Assembly: GCF_900163665.1 (NCBI RefSeq)
Contig: NZ_FUIA01000019.1
Span: 248,001 to 312,000, forward strand
Source of the DNA: Frigoribacterium sp. JB110
Lineage (GTDB): Bacteria; Actinomycetota; Actinomycetes; Actinomycetales; Microbacteriaceae
Direction of reading: 5' to 3'
DNA length: 64,000 bases
Shown here: in pieces, positions 50,310 through 58,592 of the stretch
Layout: the number at the start of each line of letters is the position of its first letter
Numbering within the stretch: position 1 is the first letter of the stretch
Notes under the pieces: model-generated
The model's database searches: none
Seen by the model: only the letters and a program-made list of their open reading frames with translations
Told to the model about the DNA's origin: nothing
Program-made: the position numbers and the translations under genes

Positions 50310-50900
50310 CTAGCGGCGTGCGCCCGAGCGGCGCGCTCGCTTCTCCGCCTCCGCCCAGGCCCGTTGTGCCGGCGTCGTCTCTCCCGCAGCGGCAGCTCCC
50401 ATTCCGGTGCCCGCACCTGACCCGCCGCGCCATGCGTGGCACAGCGCGATGGCTACGGCGTCGGCCGCGTCAGCGGGTTTGGGCGGTGCGTCGAGGCGCA
50501 GCACGCGCGCGACCATGTTCTGAACCTGCAGCTTGTCGGCGTTGCCGTATCCGGTGATCGCGGCCTTCACCTCGCTCGGCGTGTGCATTGCGCCGGGAAT
50601 GCCGTGCTCCGCGGCGAGCATCAGCGCAACGCCGGAGGCCTGCGCGGTGCCCATCACCGTCTGCAGATTGTGCTGTGCGAACACCCGCTCCACGGCGAGC
50701 ACTGCAGGGTCGAACTCCTCAAGCGCGCTCCGGATGCCGACCCCGATCGCGCGCAGACGCTCGGCCACGGGGGCGTCGAGCGGCGACCGCACGACCCCCA
50801 CGTGCACGAGCCGCGCCGTGCGATCCGGAGCCACGTCGACCACGCCGACCCCGCATCGGGTCAGCCCAGGATCGATCCCGATCACCCGCAGCGCATCCAC
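50310..50900 (-). CDS. ruvC: Holliday junction resolvase RuvC
   Basis: RuvC cuts four-way junctions. The 196-residue RNase H-fold protein has the catalytic acids in RVIGIDPGLTRCG, AVERVFAQHNLQTVMG and KPADAADAVAIALCHA. The Ala/Gly/Arg-rich C-terminal tail is longer than in E. coli. The start is GTG at 50900, with TAGCCT exactly 6 nt upstream. Confidence 0.97.
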   Translation of the reverse strand: MDALRVIGIDPGLTRCGVGVVDVAPDRTARLVHVGVVRSPLDAPVAERLRAIGVGIRSALEEFDPAVLAVERVFAQHNLQTVMGTAQASGVALMLAAEHGIPGAMHTPSEVKAAITGYGNADKLQVQNMVARVLRLDAPPKPADAADAVAIALCHAWRGGSGAGTGMGAAAAGETTPAQRAWAEAEKRARRSGARR

Positions 50901-50906
50901 ACCCCC

Positions 50907-50912
50907 AGGCTA
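50907..50912 (-). promoter_or_regulatory. Candidate -10 element of leaderless ruvC
   Basis: TAGCCT on the minus strand is followed by 6 nt and the ruvC GTG, the same layout as hisE. Confidence 0.6.
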
Positions 50913-50969
50913 CGCCGAACTTCCCCCGCTCCCCTGCACCCTGCAACCGATCCGAACCTTCACGCGTGA

Positions 50970-51125
50970 GGCTGTGGGCATGGGCGTCCGGACGCTGTTC
51001 CCCACCGTCCCTCCACACGACGCTGGCGCGTCGCGCGGAGCCTCCGACGGCGTGGCCCCTTCGGGTTCGGCGTGAGCGCGCGAAGCGCGCGAGGGAATGT
51101 CGGCCGGACGCCCATGCCCACAGCC
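50970..51125. repeat. 156-bp inverted-repeat element between ruvC and yebC
   Basis: A 22-bp arm at 50970-50991 (GGCTGTGGGCATGGGCGTCC, then GG) is perfectly inverted at 51104-51125. Similarity continues inward for about 11 more bases. The 112-bp interior contains a second hairpin (GCGCGCGAAGCGCGC). No ORF is supported. It makes up half of the 310-nt gene-free stretch 50901-51210; the rest is the ruvC promoter and the yebC terminator. It may be a MITE-like or REP-type element. Confidence 0.75.
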
Positions 51126-51159
51126 GACCACTCGCGTCCTCGAACGCCACCCCGCACAC

Positions 51160-51198
51160 GAGTGCCCCGTGGCCCGTCATCCGGACCACGGGGCACTC
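51160..51198 (-). terminator. Hairpin terminator of yebC
   Basis: GAGTGCCCCGTGG (51160-51172) pairs perfectly with CCACGGGGCACTC (51186-51198), 12 nt after the yebC stop. The U-tract is absent. Confidence 0.7.
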
Positions 51199-51210
51199 AG
51201 GTCGCGAGGA

Positions 51211-51978
51211 TCAGTCCTCTTCGTCCTCCGAGGACAGCTCGGCCTGCACCTCTTCCGAGATGTCGATGTTCGTGTAGATGTTCTGCACGTCGTCGCTGTC
51301 CTCGAGCGCGTCGATCAGCTTGAACACCTTCTTCGCCGTGTCAGCGTCTGCCGGCACCTTGACGTTCGCAACGAACTCGGCGTCGGCCGACTCGTAGTCG
51401 ATGCCCGCCTCGACGAGGGCCGTGCGCACGGCCACCATGTCGGTCGCCTCAGAGATGATCTCGAAGCCCTTCGGGTGCGCCTCGACCTCTTCGGCCCCCG
51501 CCTCGAGGGCCGCCATCATGACGTCGTCCTCTGAGGTGCCTTCCGCACTGGCGACGATGACGCCCTTGCGCTCGAAGTTGAACGAGACGCTGCCGGGGTC
51601 AGCCATGTTGCCGCCGTTGCGGCTCACGATCGTGCGCACCTCGCTCGCGGCGCGGTTCTTGTTGTCCGTCAGACACTCGATGAGCATCGCGACACCGCCC
51701 GCCGCGTACGCCTCGTACATGATCGTCGTGTACTCGACGGCCTCGCCGCCGATGCCGGCCCCGCGCTTGAGGGCGCGGTCGATGTTGTCGTTCGGCACCG
51801 ACGTCTTCTTCGCCTTCTGCACAGCGTCGTACAGCGTCGGGTTGCCTGCGAGGTCGGCGCCGCCTGCGCGGGCCGCGACCTCGATGTTCTTGATCAGCTT
51901 GGCGAACGACTTGGCACGTTTGGCGTCGATTGCCGCCTTCTTGTGCTTCGTGGTCGCCCACTTGGAGTGTCCGGACAT
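51211..51978 (-). CDS. yebC: YebC/PmpR family transcriptional or translational regulator
   Basis: A 255-residue YebC-family protein. [19 protein letters not shown] is the diagnostic N-terminus. [34 protein letters not shown], and an acidic end (SSEDEED) follow. Members act as DNA-binding regulators or in resolving ribosome stalling; which applies here is unknown. The ATG at 51978 follows GAGGAGG. It lies between LDT and ruvC. In relatives it directly follows pdxT. Confidence 0.95.
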   Translation of the reverse strand: MSGHSKWATTKHKKAAIDAKRAKSFAKLIKNIEVAARAGGADLAGNPTLYDAVQKAKKTSVPNDNIDRALKRGAGIGGEAVEYTTIMYEAYAAGGVAMLIECLTDNKNRAASEVRTIVSRNGGNMADPGSVSFNFERKGVIVASAEGTSEDDVMMAALEAGAEEVEAHPKGFEIISEATDMVAVRTALVEAGIDYESADAEFVANVKVPADADTAKKVFKLIDALEDSDDVQNIYTNIDISEEVQAELSSEDEED

Positions 51979-52091
51979 ATGCCTCCTCGTACGTTGACGG
52001 CCGCAGCGCACGCCGTAGACGCACGCGTTGGGGCCTCGGACCATCTTACGCAGGTTGCGCCGCCCTGCCCGGAGCGGACGTGTCCTGATCA

Positions 52092-52988
52092 TCAGGACAC
52101 GTAGATCGGTGTGCCCTCCGGCAGTGCCGCGAGTTTCGTGATCGCGTCGGCGTCGACGCGGATGCAGCCGTTCGAGATCGCTCCGCTGCGCACGTCGTGG
52201 TAGTGGAACGCGGTGATCGCCACGTCCTGCCCGCCGAAGCCGGCAAGCGTCGACGACTGCACGGACAGATACACGATCGGGTGCCCCCGTGCGTACTCGA
52301 AGCTGGTCACCTCGGTCATCATCACGAACGAGCGCCCCTTCGGCGTCGGCGTCGCCTCCGTTCCCCAGGCGAAGTCGGTCGCGACCGTCTCGCGCTCGGC
52401 GTCATCGCCGGCGCCGGTGACGATGTCGACGGTGCCCTCACCGAGATCGACCTCCACACTGCTGTCGAGCTCCTCTATCTGCACGTCGTCGGCGCGCAGC
52501 CATCCGGTCAGCTGACTCGCATCACCGTCGCCCGCGCGGGCCTGGCGCCCGACCAGCAGCACCTTCACCCAGTGGTCGTGCTGTTCGACGATGGGAACCA
52601 CCGTGCCGCCGTAGCGCTGCTCCTGAGGCAGCCAGGCGACGGGTTCCTTCGCGGGGTCGGCGAATACTGGCGCGCCATCCACCTCGTCCGGAGCAGCGGT
52701 GGCGCCGATGGTGGGCTCATTCGGTGCGTCGTCGACGGGCAGATCGCCGTTGATCATGAAAACGTCGACGACCGGGTAGTCGTCGGCGCTGTAGCTGTCG
52801 CCGTTCTGCGCAGGACCCGTCGGCGTCGGCGTCGGCGTCGGGTCAGCGGTGACAGTCGGAGTCGGCGTCGGGTCGGCTGACGGCTGCGCGGTGATCCCAC
52901 GCACCCAGATGACGGCGAGCGGAATCATCGCGACCACGACCAATGCCGCCACGACGATCCCGGCGATCCCGACAGCGCGCTTCGACAT
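52092..52988 (-). CDS. Membrane-anchored L,D-transpeptidase family protein
   Basis: A 298-residue protein with an N-terminal signal anchor ([20 protein letters not shown]), a Pro/Thr repeat linker (PTPTPT), an intermediate domain, and a C-terminal YkuD (L,D-transpeptidase) domain. The active-site cysteine (about C275) is in [12 protein letters not shown], where the common SHGC motif reads SNGC. Such enzymes make 3-3 crosslinks or attach proteins in the cell wall. The ATG at 52988 is 25 nt from the divergent pdxY start. It separates yebC from the pdx genes. Confidence 0.88.
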   Translation of the reverse strand: MSKRAVGIAGIVVAALVVVAMIPLAVIWVRGITAQPSADPTPTPTVTADPTPTPTPTGPAQNGDSYSADDYPVVDVFMINGDLPVDDAPNEPTIGATAAPDEVDGAPVFADPAKEPVAWLPQEQRYGGTVVPIVEQHDHWVKVLLVGRQARAGDGDASQLTGWLRADDVQIEELDSSVEVDLGEGTVDIVTGAGDDAERETVATDFAWGTEATPTPKGRSFVMMTEVTSFEYARGHPIVYLSVQSSTLAGFGGQDVAITAFHYHDVRSGAISNGCIRVDADAITKLAALPEGTPIYVS

Positions 52989-53013
52989 AGGTCAATAGTG
53001 GCATGATCGAGGG

Positions 53014-53865
53014 ATGAAGGTTCTGTCGATTCAGTCCGCCGTCGCCTACGGCCATGCTGGCAACTCCGCAGCCGTCTTCCCGATGCAGCGCATCGGCGTT
53101 GAGGTGCTGCCCGTCTACACGGTGAACTTCTCCAACCACACCGGTTACGGCGCGTGGCGCGGGCCGGTGATGGACCCGCAGGACGTCTCGGACGTGATCA
53201 CCGGTGTCGAGGAGCGCGGCGCGTTCGACGAGCTCGATGCCGTGCTCAGCGGCTACCAGGGCTCCGAGGGCATCGCCGACGTCATCATCGATGCTGTCGG
53301 CCGTGTGAAGGCCGCGAATCCGAACGCCGTGTACGCCTGCGATCCGGTGATGGGCAATGCGAAGTCGGGATGCTTCGTCGCGCCGGCGATTCCGGATCTC
53401 CTGCGCGAGAAGGTCGTGCCTGTGGCCGACATCATCACCCCGAACCAGTTCGAGCTCGGCTATCTCACCGGCACCGAGCCCGACACGGTCGAGTCGACTC
53501 TGGAATCCGCCGATGCCGCACGGGCGATGGGCCCGCGCGCTGTGCTCGTCACGAGCGTCGAGCGCCCAGATCGCGACGGGGGAACCATCGAGATGATGGC
53601 GATCGACGACGATGGCGCATGGATTGTGACGACGCCTCACCTGCCGATGAAGGCGAACGGATCCGGCGATGTGACTGCGGCGCTGTTCACCTCGCACTAC
53701 GTGCGCACCGGTTCGGCCTCCGAGGCTCTTTCACGGACGGCGTCGAGTGTGTTCGGCGTGCTCGAGGAGACGCATGCGGCCGGTTCCAAGGAGCTGCGTC
53801 TCGTCGAAGCGCAGCACCACTACGCTGATCCCCGTCTGGAGTTCGAGGTCCGCCGCCTGCGCTGA
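53014..53865 (+). CDS. pdxY: Pyridoxal kinase
   Basis: This enzyme phosphorylates pyridoxal (and related vitamers) to the 5'-phosphate. The 283-residue ribokinase-fold protein begins MKVLSIQSAVAYGHAGNSAA. It contains YACDPVMGNAKSGCFV, DIITPNQFELGYLTG, and the phosphate-loop and catalytic Asp motif ANGSGDVTAALF. The pattern fits PdxY better than ThiD or PdxK. The ATG at 53014 has GAGGG close upstream. It lies beside the pdxT/pdxS genes on the opposite strand, combining salvage with de novo synthesis. Confidence 0.94.
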   Translation: MKVLSIQSAVAYGHAGNSAAVFPMQRIGVEVLPVYTVNFSNHTGYGAWRGPVMDPQDVSDVITGVEERGAFDELDAVLSGYQGSEGIADVIIDAVGRVKAANPNAVYACDPVMGNAKSGCFVAPAIPDLLREKVVPVADIITPNQFELGYLTGTEPDTVESTLESADAARAMGPRAVLVTSVERPDRDGGTIEMMAIDDDGAWIVTTPHLPMKANGSGDVTAALFTSHYVRTGSASEALSRTASSVFGVLEETHAAGSKELRLVEAQHHYADPRLEFEVRRLR

Positions 53866-53888
53866 ACCGCGGTCAGCCGGCGCGACCG

Positions 53889-55289
53889 TCACGCGAGGGA
53901 CTCGCCGATGATCCGCGCCGCGGCGTCGTACGACCCTGCGTCGCGGCCGGCGAAGCCGAGTCTGAGGTATCGCGCCGTCGACTCAGCCGGGAACCAGTCG
54001 TCACCGCTGGCGATGATCACTCCGCGCGCCTCGCAGCGGCGCACCAGCTCGGGCAGATCGGTGCCGTCATCGAGCCTCACCCACAGGTGCAGACCGCCTG
54101 GCGGCACCAGGTCGATGCTCACGTCAGGCAGATGGGCGCGCACGGCGTCGATGAGCAGATCGCGCCGCGATGCCAGCTGATCGCGCAGCCCTCGCAGGTG
54201 CGTGCGCCACGCCGGCTGCGTCACGACGTCCAGGGCGGCCGCCTGGAGCACGCCGCTGACGTACATCGTCTGCGCCTGCAGGTCGGCGAGCACCCGTTCG
54301 CGCAGTGGGCCGCGGGCGACGACGGCGGCGACCCGGATCGCGGGCGAGACGCTCTTGGTCAGTGATCGCACATACACGACGTGTCCTGCGTCGTCCTGCG
54401 CGGCGATGGGCGACGGTTCGGATGTGATTCCGAAGTCGTGCGCCCAGTCGTCCTCGATCAGGAATGCGCCCCGAGCGCGGACGACGTCGAGCACCGCGCT
54501 CGCCCGTGACGGCGTCCACTGTGCGCCCGTCGGGTTCGCGAAGGTCGGTTGGGCGTAGAGACCACGGGCGCCGGTCTCGGCGAAGGCGCGGTCGAGCGCA
54601 TCCGGATCCGGCCCCTCCGGCCCCGACGGCACAGGGTGCAGCGTCACGCCCGCCTGCGAGGCCGCCAGGATCGCACCCCAGTACGTCGGCGACTCGATGA
54701 GCAGAACGCCGCCCCGCCCCGCGATGCTGCGGAACAGCGACCCGAGAGCGATCTGGCTGCCCGGCGTGATGATCACGTCCTTTGCGCTCGGTGCCGCCAG
54801 CGCCGTGGGCACCGACCCGCCCAGTTCAGCGGCGAACCAGGATCGGAGCTCCGGCATGCCTGCCGGCGACTGGCGGACTGTTGCCGCCTCGCTGCGCGCG
54901 GCGCGGATGAGCGCCGACCTGACCAGCCGTTCCGGCAGCAGTTCGCTGTCGGGGTACCCCGAGCTCAGCTCGATGACCTCGGCCGATGAGGAGCGCTGTG
55001 CCGCCAGCACTGAGGGCAGCCCGCGCTCGGGCGAACCGAGGGCCGCGGTCTGCCATCCGAAGTCCTGGCTGTGCGCACGCCTCACCGATCGGACGAACGC
55101 TCCCGCGCCCGGGCGCGTCTCGATCAGTCCCAGCGTCACCAGAGAACGCAGCGCGCGCTGCACTGTCACGGGGCTCGCGGCATGCCGCCTGGCCAGGTCG
55201 CGTGTCGACGGCAGTCTCGCACCGGGCGCGGCGGAGGCGATCCATCCGCGTAGGTCGTCGACGATACGAACACTGCTATCGTGTTTCAT
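53889..55289 (-). CDS. MocR-type (GntR/aminotransferase) transcriptional regulator
   Basis: A 466-residue chimera. An N-terminal GntR winged helix (ARLPSTRDLARRHAASPVTV, about residues 5-68) is joined to a fold-type I aminotransferase domain with PTFANPTGAQWTP, IEDDWAHDFG and the PLP lysine in SLTKSVSPA (K312). MocR regulators sense PLP or related compounds. The ATG at 55289 overlaps, on the opposite strand, the start of the EamA gene, so the two share a control region. The target is probably the transporter and itself. The ligand is unknown, but the B6 gene context is suggestive. Confidence 0.92.
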   Translation of the reverse strand: MKHDSSVRIVDDLRGWIASAAPGARLPSTRDLARRHAASPVTVQRALRSLVTLGLIETRPGAGAFVRSVRRAHSQDFGWQTAALGSPERGLPSVLAAQRSSSAEVIELSSGYPDSELLPERLVRSALIRAARSEAATVRQSPAGMPELRSWFAAELGGSVPTALAAPSAKDVIITPGSQIALGSLFRSIAGRGGVLLIESPTYWGAILAASQAGVTLHPVPSGPEGPDPDALDRAFAETGARGLYAQPTFANPTGAQWTPSRASAVLDVVRARGAFLIEDDWAHDFGITSEPSPIAAQDDAGHVVYVRSLTKSVSPAIRVAAVVARGPLRERVLADLQAQTMYVSGVLQAAALDVVTQPAWRTHLRGLRDQLASRRDLLIDAVRAHLPDVSIDLVPPGGLHLWVRLDDGTDLPELVRRCEARGVIIASGDDWFPAESTARYLRLGFAGRDAGSYDAAARIIGESLA

Positions 55290-55305
55290 GACTCATCACA
55301 ATAGC
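55275..55305. promoter_or_regulatory. Inverted-repeat operator at the MocR/EamA divergent starts
   Basis: GCTATCGTG (55275-55283) and CACAATAGC (55297-55305) form an inverted repeat with a 13-nt spacer containing both start codons. On the minus strand TATTGT inside the right arm, with TTGCGC 16 nt upstream, makes a good promoter for the MocR gene. This would let the regulator repress itself and act on the transporter gene. Confidence 0.6.
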
Positions 55306-56238
55306 GCTACTCTCCTTGTGCGCAACCCGATACTCGACAATCGGCGCGGCCTCGGCTGGGGACTGCTGGGGGTCGCTGCTTTCTCGTTCACCGTGCCGCT
55401 CACCCGCATCGCCGTCGAGGCTGACCGGATGTCGCCGCTGTTCGTCGGCGCGGGGCGCGCCGTCGTCGCGGCGGCTCTGGCCGGACTGGCACTGATCCTC
55501 ACCCGCCAGCGGTTGCCGCGCGGGCGGGAATGGGTGAGCGTCGTGATCGTCGCGGCGGGAGCGGTCGCCGGTTTCCCGCTGCTGACATCGTTCGCACTCA
55601 CGCAGACATCCGCTGCCCACAGCGCCGTCGTCATCGCGCTGCTGCCGGCTGCCACCGCGGTCGTGGCCGTGCTCCGCACCCGCGAGCGACCTCGACCCGC
55701 GTTCTGGGTTGCGGCCGCGGCCGGCGCGGCAGCAGCTGCGACGTTCGCCGCGATCCAGGGCGGCGGGCTCAGCCGGCTGCACGGCTCCGACGCGCTGCTC
55801 TTCGCCGCCGTCGCGGTCTGTGCCGTCGCGTACGCGGAGGGCGGAGTGCTCTCGCGGACGCTCGGCTCCTGGCAGACGATCTCGTGGGCGCTCGTCGTCG
55901 CCTCCCCCGTCATGGCTGCCGTCACCGGCGTCGCGGTCGTCGATCAGCCGCCGAGCGGCACCCCGGTGCAGTGGGCGGCCTTCGCGTACCTGTGCGCGGT
56001 GAGCATGTTCCTCGGGTTCTTCGCGTGGTATCGCGGGCTCGCGATCGGGCCCATCTCGCAGGTCAGCCAGGTGCAGCTCGCGCAGCCGGTGATGAGCATC
56101 TGCTGGGCCGCACTGCTCCTGCACGAGCGCATCACGCTGGCCACGCTCCTCGGCGGCGCGGCCGTCGTCGCATGCGCTCTGATCGCGGTGCGCACACGGT
56201 CAGGTGGGCATGCACCGCCGACGCCGCCCGAACGCTGA
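55288..56238 (+). CDS. EamA/DMT family transporter
   Basis: A 316-residue protein with ten predicted membrane helices in two EamA repeats. The first includes GLLGVAAFSFTVPLTRIAVE and the second SWQTISWALVVASPVMAAV, with AWYRGLAIGPISQVSQVQLA and a final helix before GGHAPPTPPER. DMT carriers usually export or import metabolites. The ATG at 55288 overlaps the MocR start codon; GTG at 55318 is an alternative. It is paired with a PLP-type regulator and adjacent to pdx genes, so a B6 vitamer or amino acid is a plausible but unproven substrate. Confidence 0.88.
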   Translation: MTHHNSATLLVRNPILDNRRGLGWGLLGVAAFSFTVPLTRIAVEADRMSPLFVGAGRAVVAAALAGLALILTRQRLPRGREWVSVVIVAAGAVAGFPLLTSFALTQTSAAHSAVVIALLPAATAVVAVLRTRERPRPAFWVAAAAGAAAAATFAAIQGGGLSRLHGSDALLFAAVAVCAVAYAEGGVLSRTLGSWQTISWALVVASPVMAAVTGVAVVDQPPSGTPVQWAAFAYLCAVSMFLGFFAWYRGLAIGPISQVSQVQLAQPVMSICWAALLLHERITLATLLGGAAVVACALIAVRTRSGGHAPPTPPER

Positions 56239-56242
56239 CCTG

Positions 56243-56827
56243 TCAGTCGCCGACCCGGTCGAGGAACCGGCGGTGGAACCGCATCTCCCCCACCTCTTCC
56301 GGATGGAACGACGTCGCCATCACCTGTCCGCTCTCGACCGCGACGATCCGGCCGTCGACCTCCGCCAGCACCGCGACATCCGGCCCCGTCTCCTCGACCA
56401 CAGGGGCCCGGATGAAGGTCGCATGCACGAGCTCCGAGCCGAGCGCCGGCACGTCGAGATCGGTTTCGAACGACTCATTCTGGCGTCCGAAGGCATTGCG
56501 CCTGACGGCGACGTCGAGGCCGCCGAACGTCTTCTGGCCGGAGATGCCGTCGATCAGCCGGTCGGCGAGCAGGATCATGCCTGCGCACGTTCCGAACACC
56601 GGCATACCGCAGCGGATGCGTTCGACGATCGGTGCGCGCACGTCGAACGCCCGCGCCAGCTTGTCGATCGTCGACGACTCCCCGCCAGGCAGTACGAGTC
56701 CGTCGATCCCGCTCAGGTCATCCGGTCTGCGCACCAGCGCTGTGCGCGCCCCCAGCTCCTCGAGGACCGCGATGTGCTCGCGCACATTCCCCTGTAGCGC
56801 GAGCACCCCGATGCGCGGCGTCACCAT
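56243..56827 (-). CDS. pdxT: PLP synthase glutaminase subunit PdxT
   Basis: PdxT supplies ammonia to PdxS. The 194-residue class I-like glutaminase has GVLALQGNVREHI, GLVLPGGESSTIDKL, the nucleophile in PVFGTCAGMILL (C81), and the His-Glu pair in SFHPEEVGEMRFH. The ATG at 56827 gives the normal N-terminus. It is separated from pdxS by an HxlR regulator and an aldo-keto reductase, whereas the two are normally adjacent. It ends 4 nt from the convergent EamA gene. Confidence 0.96.
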   Translation of the reverse strand: MVTPRIGVLALQGNVREHIAVLEELGARTALVRRPDDLSGIDGLVLPGGESSTIDKLARAFDVRAPIVERIRCGMPVFGTCAGMILLADRLIDGISGQKTFGGLDVAVRRNAFGRQNESFETDLDVPALGSELVHATFIRAPVVEETGPDVAVLAEVDGRIVAVESGQVMATSFHPEEVGEMRFHRRFLDRVGD

Positions 56828-56925
56828 CTGAGATCGGCCGAACAGTGCGGGCTCGGTCTGTCGGCGGCGTCGGACCCGTCGCACGATGCAGGCGGACTCG
56901 CGCGGCCTCGCGTTGAGTGTCGGTG

Positions 56926-56943
56926 CATACGCCTAAGCGTATG
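56926..56943. repeat. Short palindrome upstream of pdxT
   Basis: CATACGCCTAAGCGTATG is a 7-bp inverted repeat with a CTAA loop in the 182-nt gap between HxlR and pdxT. It could be the HxlR terminator or an operator for pdxT. No other feature was recognised in the gap. Confidence 0.45.
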
Positions 56944-57009
56944 TCCGCTCACGCTTGCGTCGAGAGACGTGTCGATCGATGACGATCCGCGGCTTCGCTC
57001 CCCAGCCGC

Positions 57010-57432
57010 CTACGCTTCAGCGTCGTACGCCGCGCGACGCTTCTGAACGTCATCCATGTTCTCCTGCGCCCAGAGTCGAAGCTGCCGCATGGTCTGGTGG
57101 AGCGAGAGCCCGAGATCGGTGAGCGCGTAGTGGACGGTGACGGGCACTGTGGGCGTGATCTCACGAGTGACGAGGCCGTCGCGCTCCAGGGAGCGCAACG
57201 TCTGAGTGAGCATCTTCTGGCTCACACCGGCGATGAGGCGCGCGAGCTCCGAATATCGCAGAGCAGCAGGCGCAGCGCCGCCCCCGGCGTCTCCCCCGAG
57301 TCCGCACAGGACGAGGACGACCCACTTGTCGGAGAGCCTGTCGAGGAGCTGACGACTCGGACACACCGCCAAGAACGCGTTGTACGCGTTCCTTGCCCGG
57401 TCGCGCTTCTCGGCCGCGCTGACTGTCGCCAT
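57010..57432 (-). CDS. HxlR family transcriptional regulator
   Basis: A 140-residue winged-helix protein. It shows LLDRLSDKWVVLVLCGLGG, the HxlR core with a nearby cysteine (VCPSRQLLD), RYSELARLIAGVSQKMLTQT, RSLERDGLVTREITPTVP, and VHYALTDLGLSL. The ATG at 57432 follows AAGGGG. It is divergent from the aldo-keto reductase with a palindromic site between them, so it probably represses that gene. The N-terminal cysteine is typical of redox- or electrophile-sensing members. Confidence 0.93.
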   Translation of the reverse strand: MATVSAAEKRDRARNAYNAFLAVCPSRQLLDRLSDKWVVLVLCGLGGDAGGGAAPAALRYSELARLIAGVSQKMLTQTLRSLERDGLVTREITPTVPVTVHYALTDLGLSLHQTMRQLRLWAQENMDDVQKRRAAYDAEA

Positions 57433-57451
57433 CAGAATCCCCTTCGCGTCC

Positions 57452-57480
57452 AGTACGTAACGCACTATCAGGTGCGTACT
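57452..57480. promoter_or_regulatory. Palindromic operator between HxlR and aldo-keto reductase genes
   Basis: AGTACG and CGTACT flank the inner repeat GCAC-TATCAG-GTGC, with a 4-nt asymmetry in the left arm. It lies in the 131-nt divergent gap and is the best candidate for the HxlR binding site. Confidence 0.55.
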
Positions 57481-57563
57481 TCCCAATGTAGAGCAACTTC
57501 TCAAGACTGGACCACGCGGTGGCTGAGGTGCCATCGCTGACCCTCGACGAGGAAAGGCAATCT

Positions 57564-58436
57564 ATGAACATCGCCTCCCCGCTCCCCGGCGGAACCTGGA
57601 AACTAGGCGACCGCACGGCAACCCGCTTCGGTTACGGAGCGATGCAGCTCGCCGGCCCGTGGGCGATGGGCCCACCAGACGACCGTGACGGAGCGCTCGC
57701 CGTCCTTCGCGAAGCGGTCGAGCAGGGCATCACGCACATCGACACCAGCGACGCCTACGGCCCTCGGATCACGAACCAGTTGATCCGGGAAGCGCTGCAC
57801 CCCTATCCGGAGCGCCTGCTCATCGCGACGAAGGTCGGCGCCGGCCGCGACGCCGAGGGCGGCTGGCCCACGGCCCGCGACCCCGAGTCGCTGCGTCGAC
57901 AGGTGCATGAGAACCTCGAATCCCTCGGAACGGACGCTCTGGACTTGGTGAACCTGCGCATGGGTGACGCGACGGGACCGCAGCGCGGCTCGATCGCCGA
58001 GGCCTTTGAGACCCTCGCCGACCTCCAGCAGCAGGGCCTGATCAGGAACCTGGGCGTCAGCAATGTGAGCGCCGAGCAGGCCTTCGAGGCACAGAAGATC
58101 GCCCCGGTGGTCTGCGTGCAGAACATGTACAACCTTGCCCATCGCGACGACGACGAACTCGTCGACCGGCTCGCTGCGGACGGCATCGCCTATGTCCCGT
58201 TCTTCCCGCTCGGAGGTTTCTCGCCGCTGCAGGCAGGGGCGCTGTCATCGGTGGCGGCACGTCTCGAGGCGACCTCGATGTCAGTGGCTCTCGCCTGGCT
58301 GCTGCAGCGCTCCGAGAACATCCTGCTGATTCCGGGCACGTCCAGGGTGGCGCACCTGCGCGAGAACATCACGGGTGTGGCGGCGCTCCGCCTGTCCGAC
58401 GAGGACGTCGCCGAGTTGAACAGCATCGGCACGTGA
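57564..58436 (+). CDS. Aldo/keto reductase, PdxI (YdbC)-like pyridoxal reductase candidate
   Basis: A 290-residue AKR barrel. The tetrad positions are D60 and Y65 (HIDTSDAYGP) and K90 (IATKVG). The usual His is Asn130 (DLVNLR). Blocks RFGYGAMQLAGPWAMGPP, VCVQNMYNLAHR, GIAYVPFFPLGGFSPLQ and NILLIPGTSRVAHLRENI agree, from memory, with E. coli YdbC, reported as the pyridoxal reductase PdxI. The reaction would be pyridoxal plus NADPH to pyridoxine. Position between pdxT and pdxS supports this. The ATG at 57564 follows AAAGG. Probably controlled by the divergent HxlR. The substrate assignment is an inference. Confidence 0.9.
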   Translation: MNIASPLPGGTWKLGDRTATRFGYGAMQLAGPWAMGPPDDRDGALAVLREAVEQGITHIDTSDAYGPRITNQLIREALHPYPERLLIATKVGAGRDAEGGWPTARDPESLRRQVHENLESLGTDALDLVNLRMGDATGPQRGSIAEAFETLADLQQQGLIRNLGVSNVSAEQAFEAQKIAPVVCVQNMYNLAHRDDDELVDRLAADGIAYVPFFPLGGFSPLQAGALSSVAARLEATSMSVALAWLLQRSENILLIPGTSRVAHLRENITGVAALRLSDEDVAELNSIGT

Positions 58437-58533
58437 GGACGCGGTCACGGGACGCTGCGTCAATCCGTGCTGCTCATGGGAGAGCGCGTATCTCGGACCA
58501 CGGCATCGGTCCTGGCTGAAGCGTGGAATCGAG

Positions 58534-58570
58534 CGGGCCCACTCCGCCGAACCTCGGCAGAGTGGGCCCG
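58534..58570. terminator. Bidirectional terminator between the reductase gene and pdxS
   Basis: GGGCCCACTC (58535-58544) pairs with GAGTGGGCCC, and GCCGA/TCGGC extends the stem inward past one mismatch. It lies in the 156-nt convergent gap 58437-58592 and can serve both genes. Confidence 0.75.
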
Positions 58571-58592
58571 AACCGTCACGCCCGCCAGACGT

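Noticed and set aside
52989..53013. Shared operator between the L,D-transpeptidase and pdxY genes
   Set aside because: The gap is only 25 nt and shows no palindrome or direct repeat beyond weak -10-like bases.
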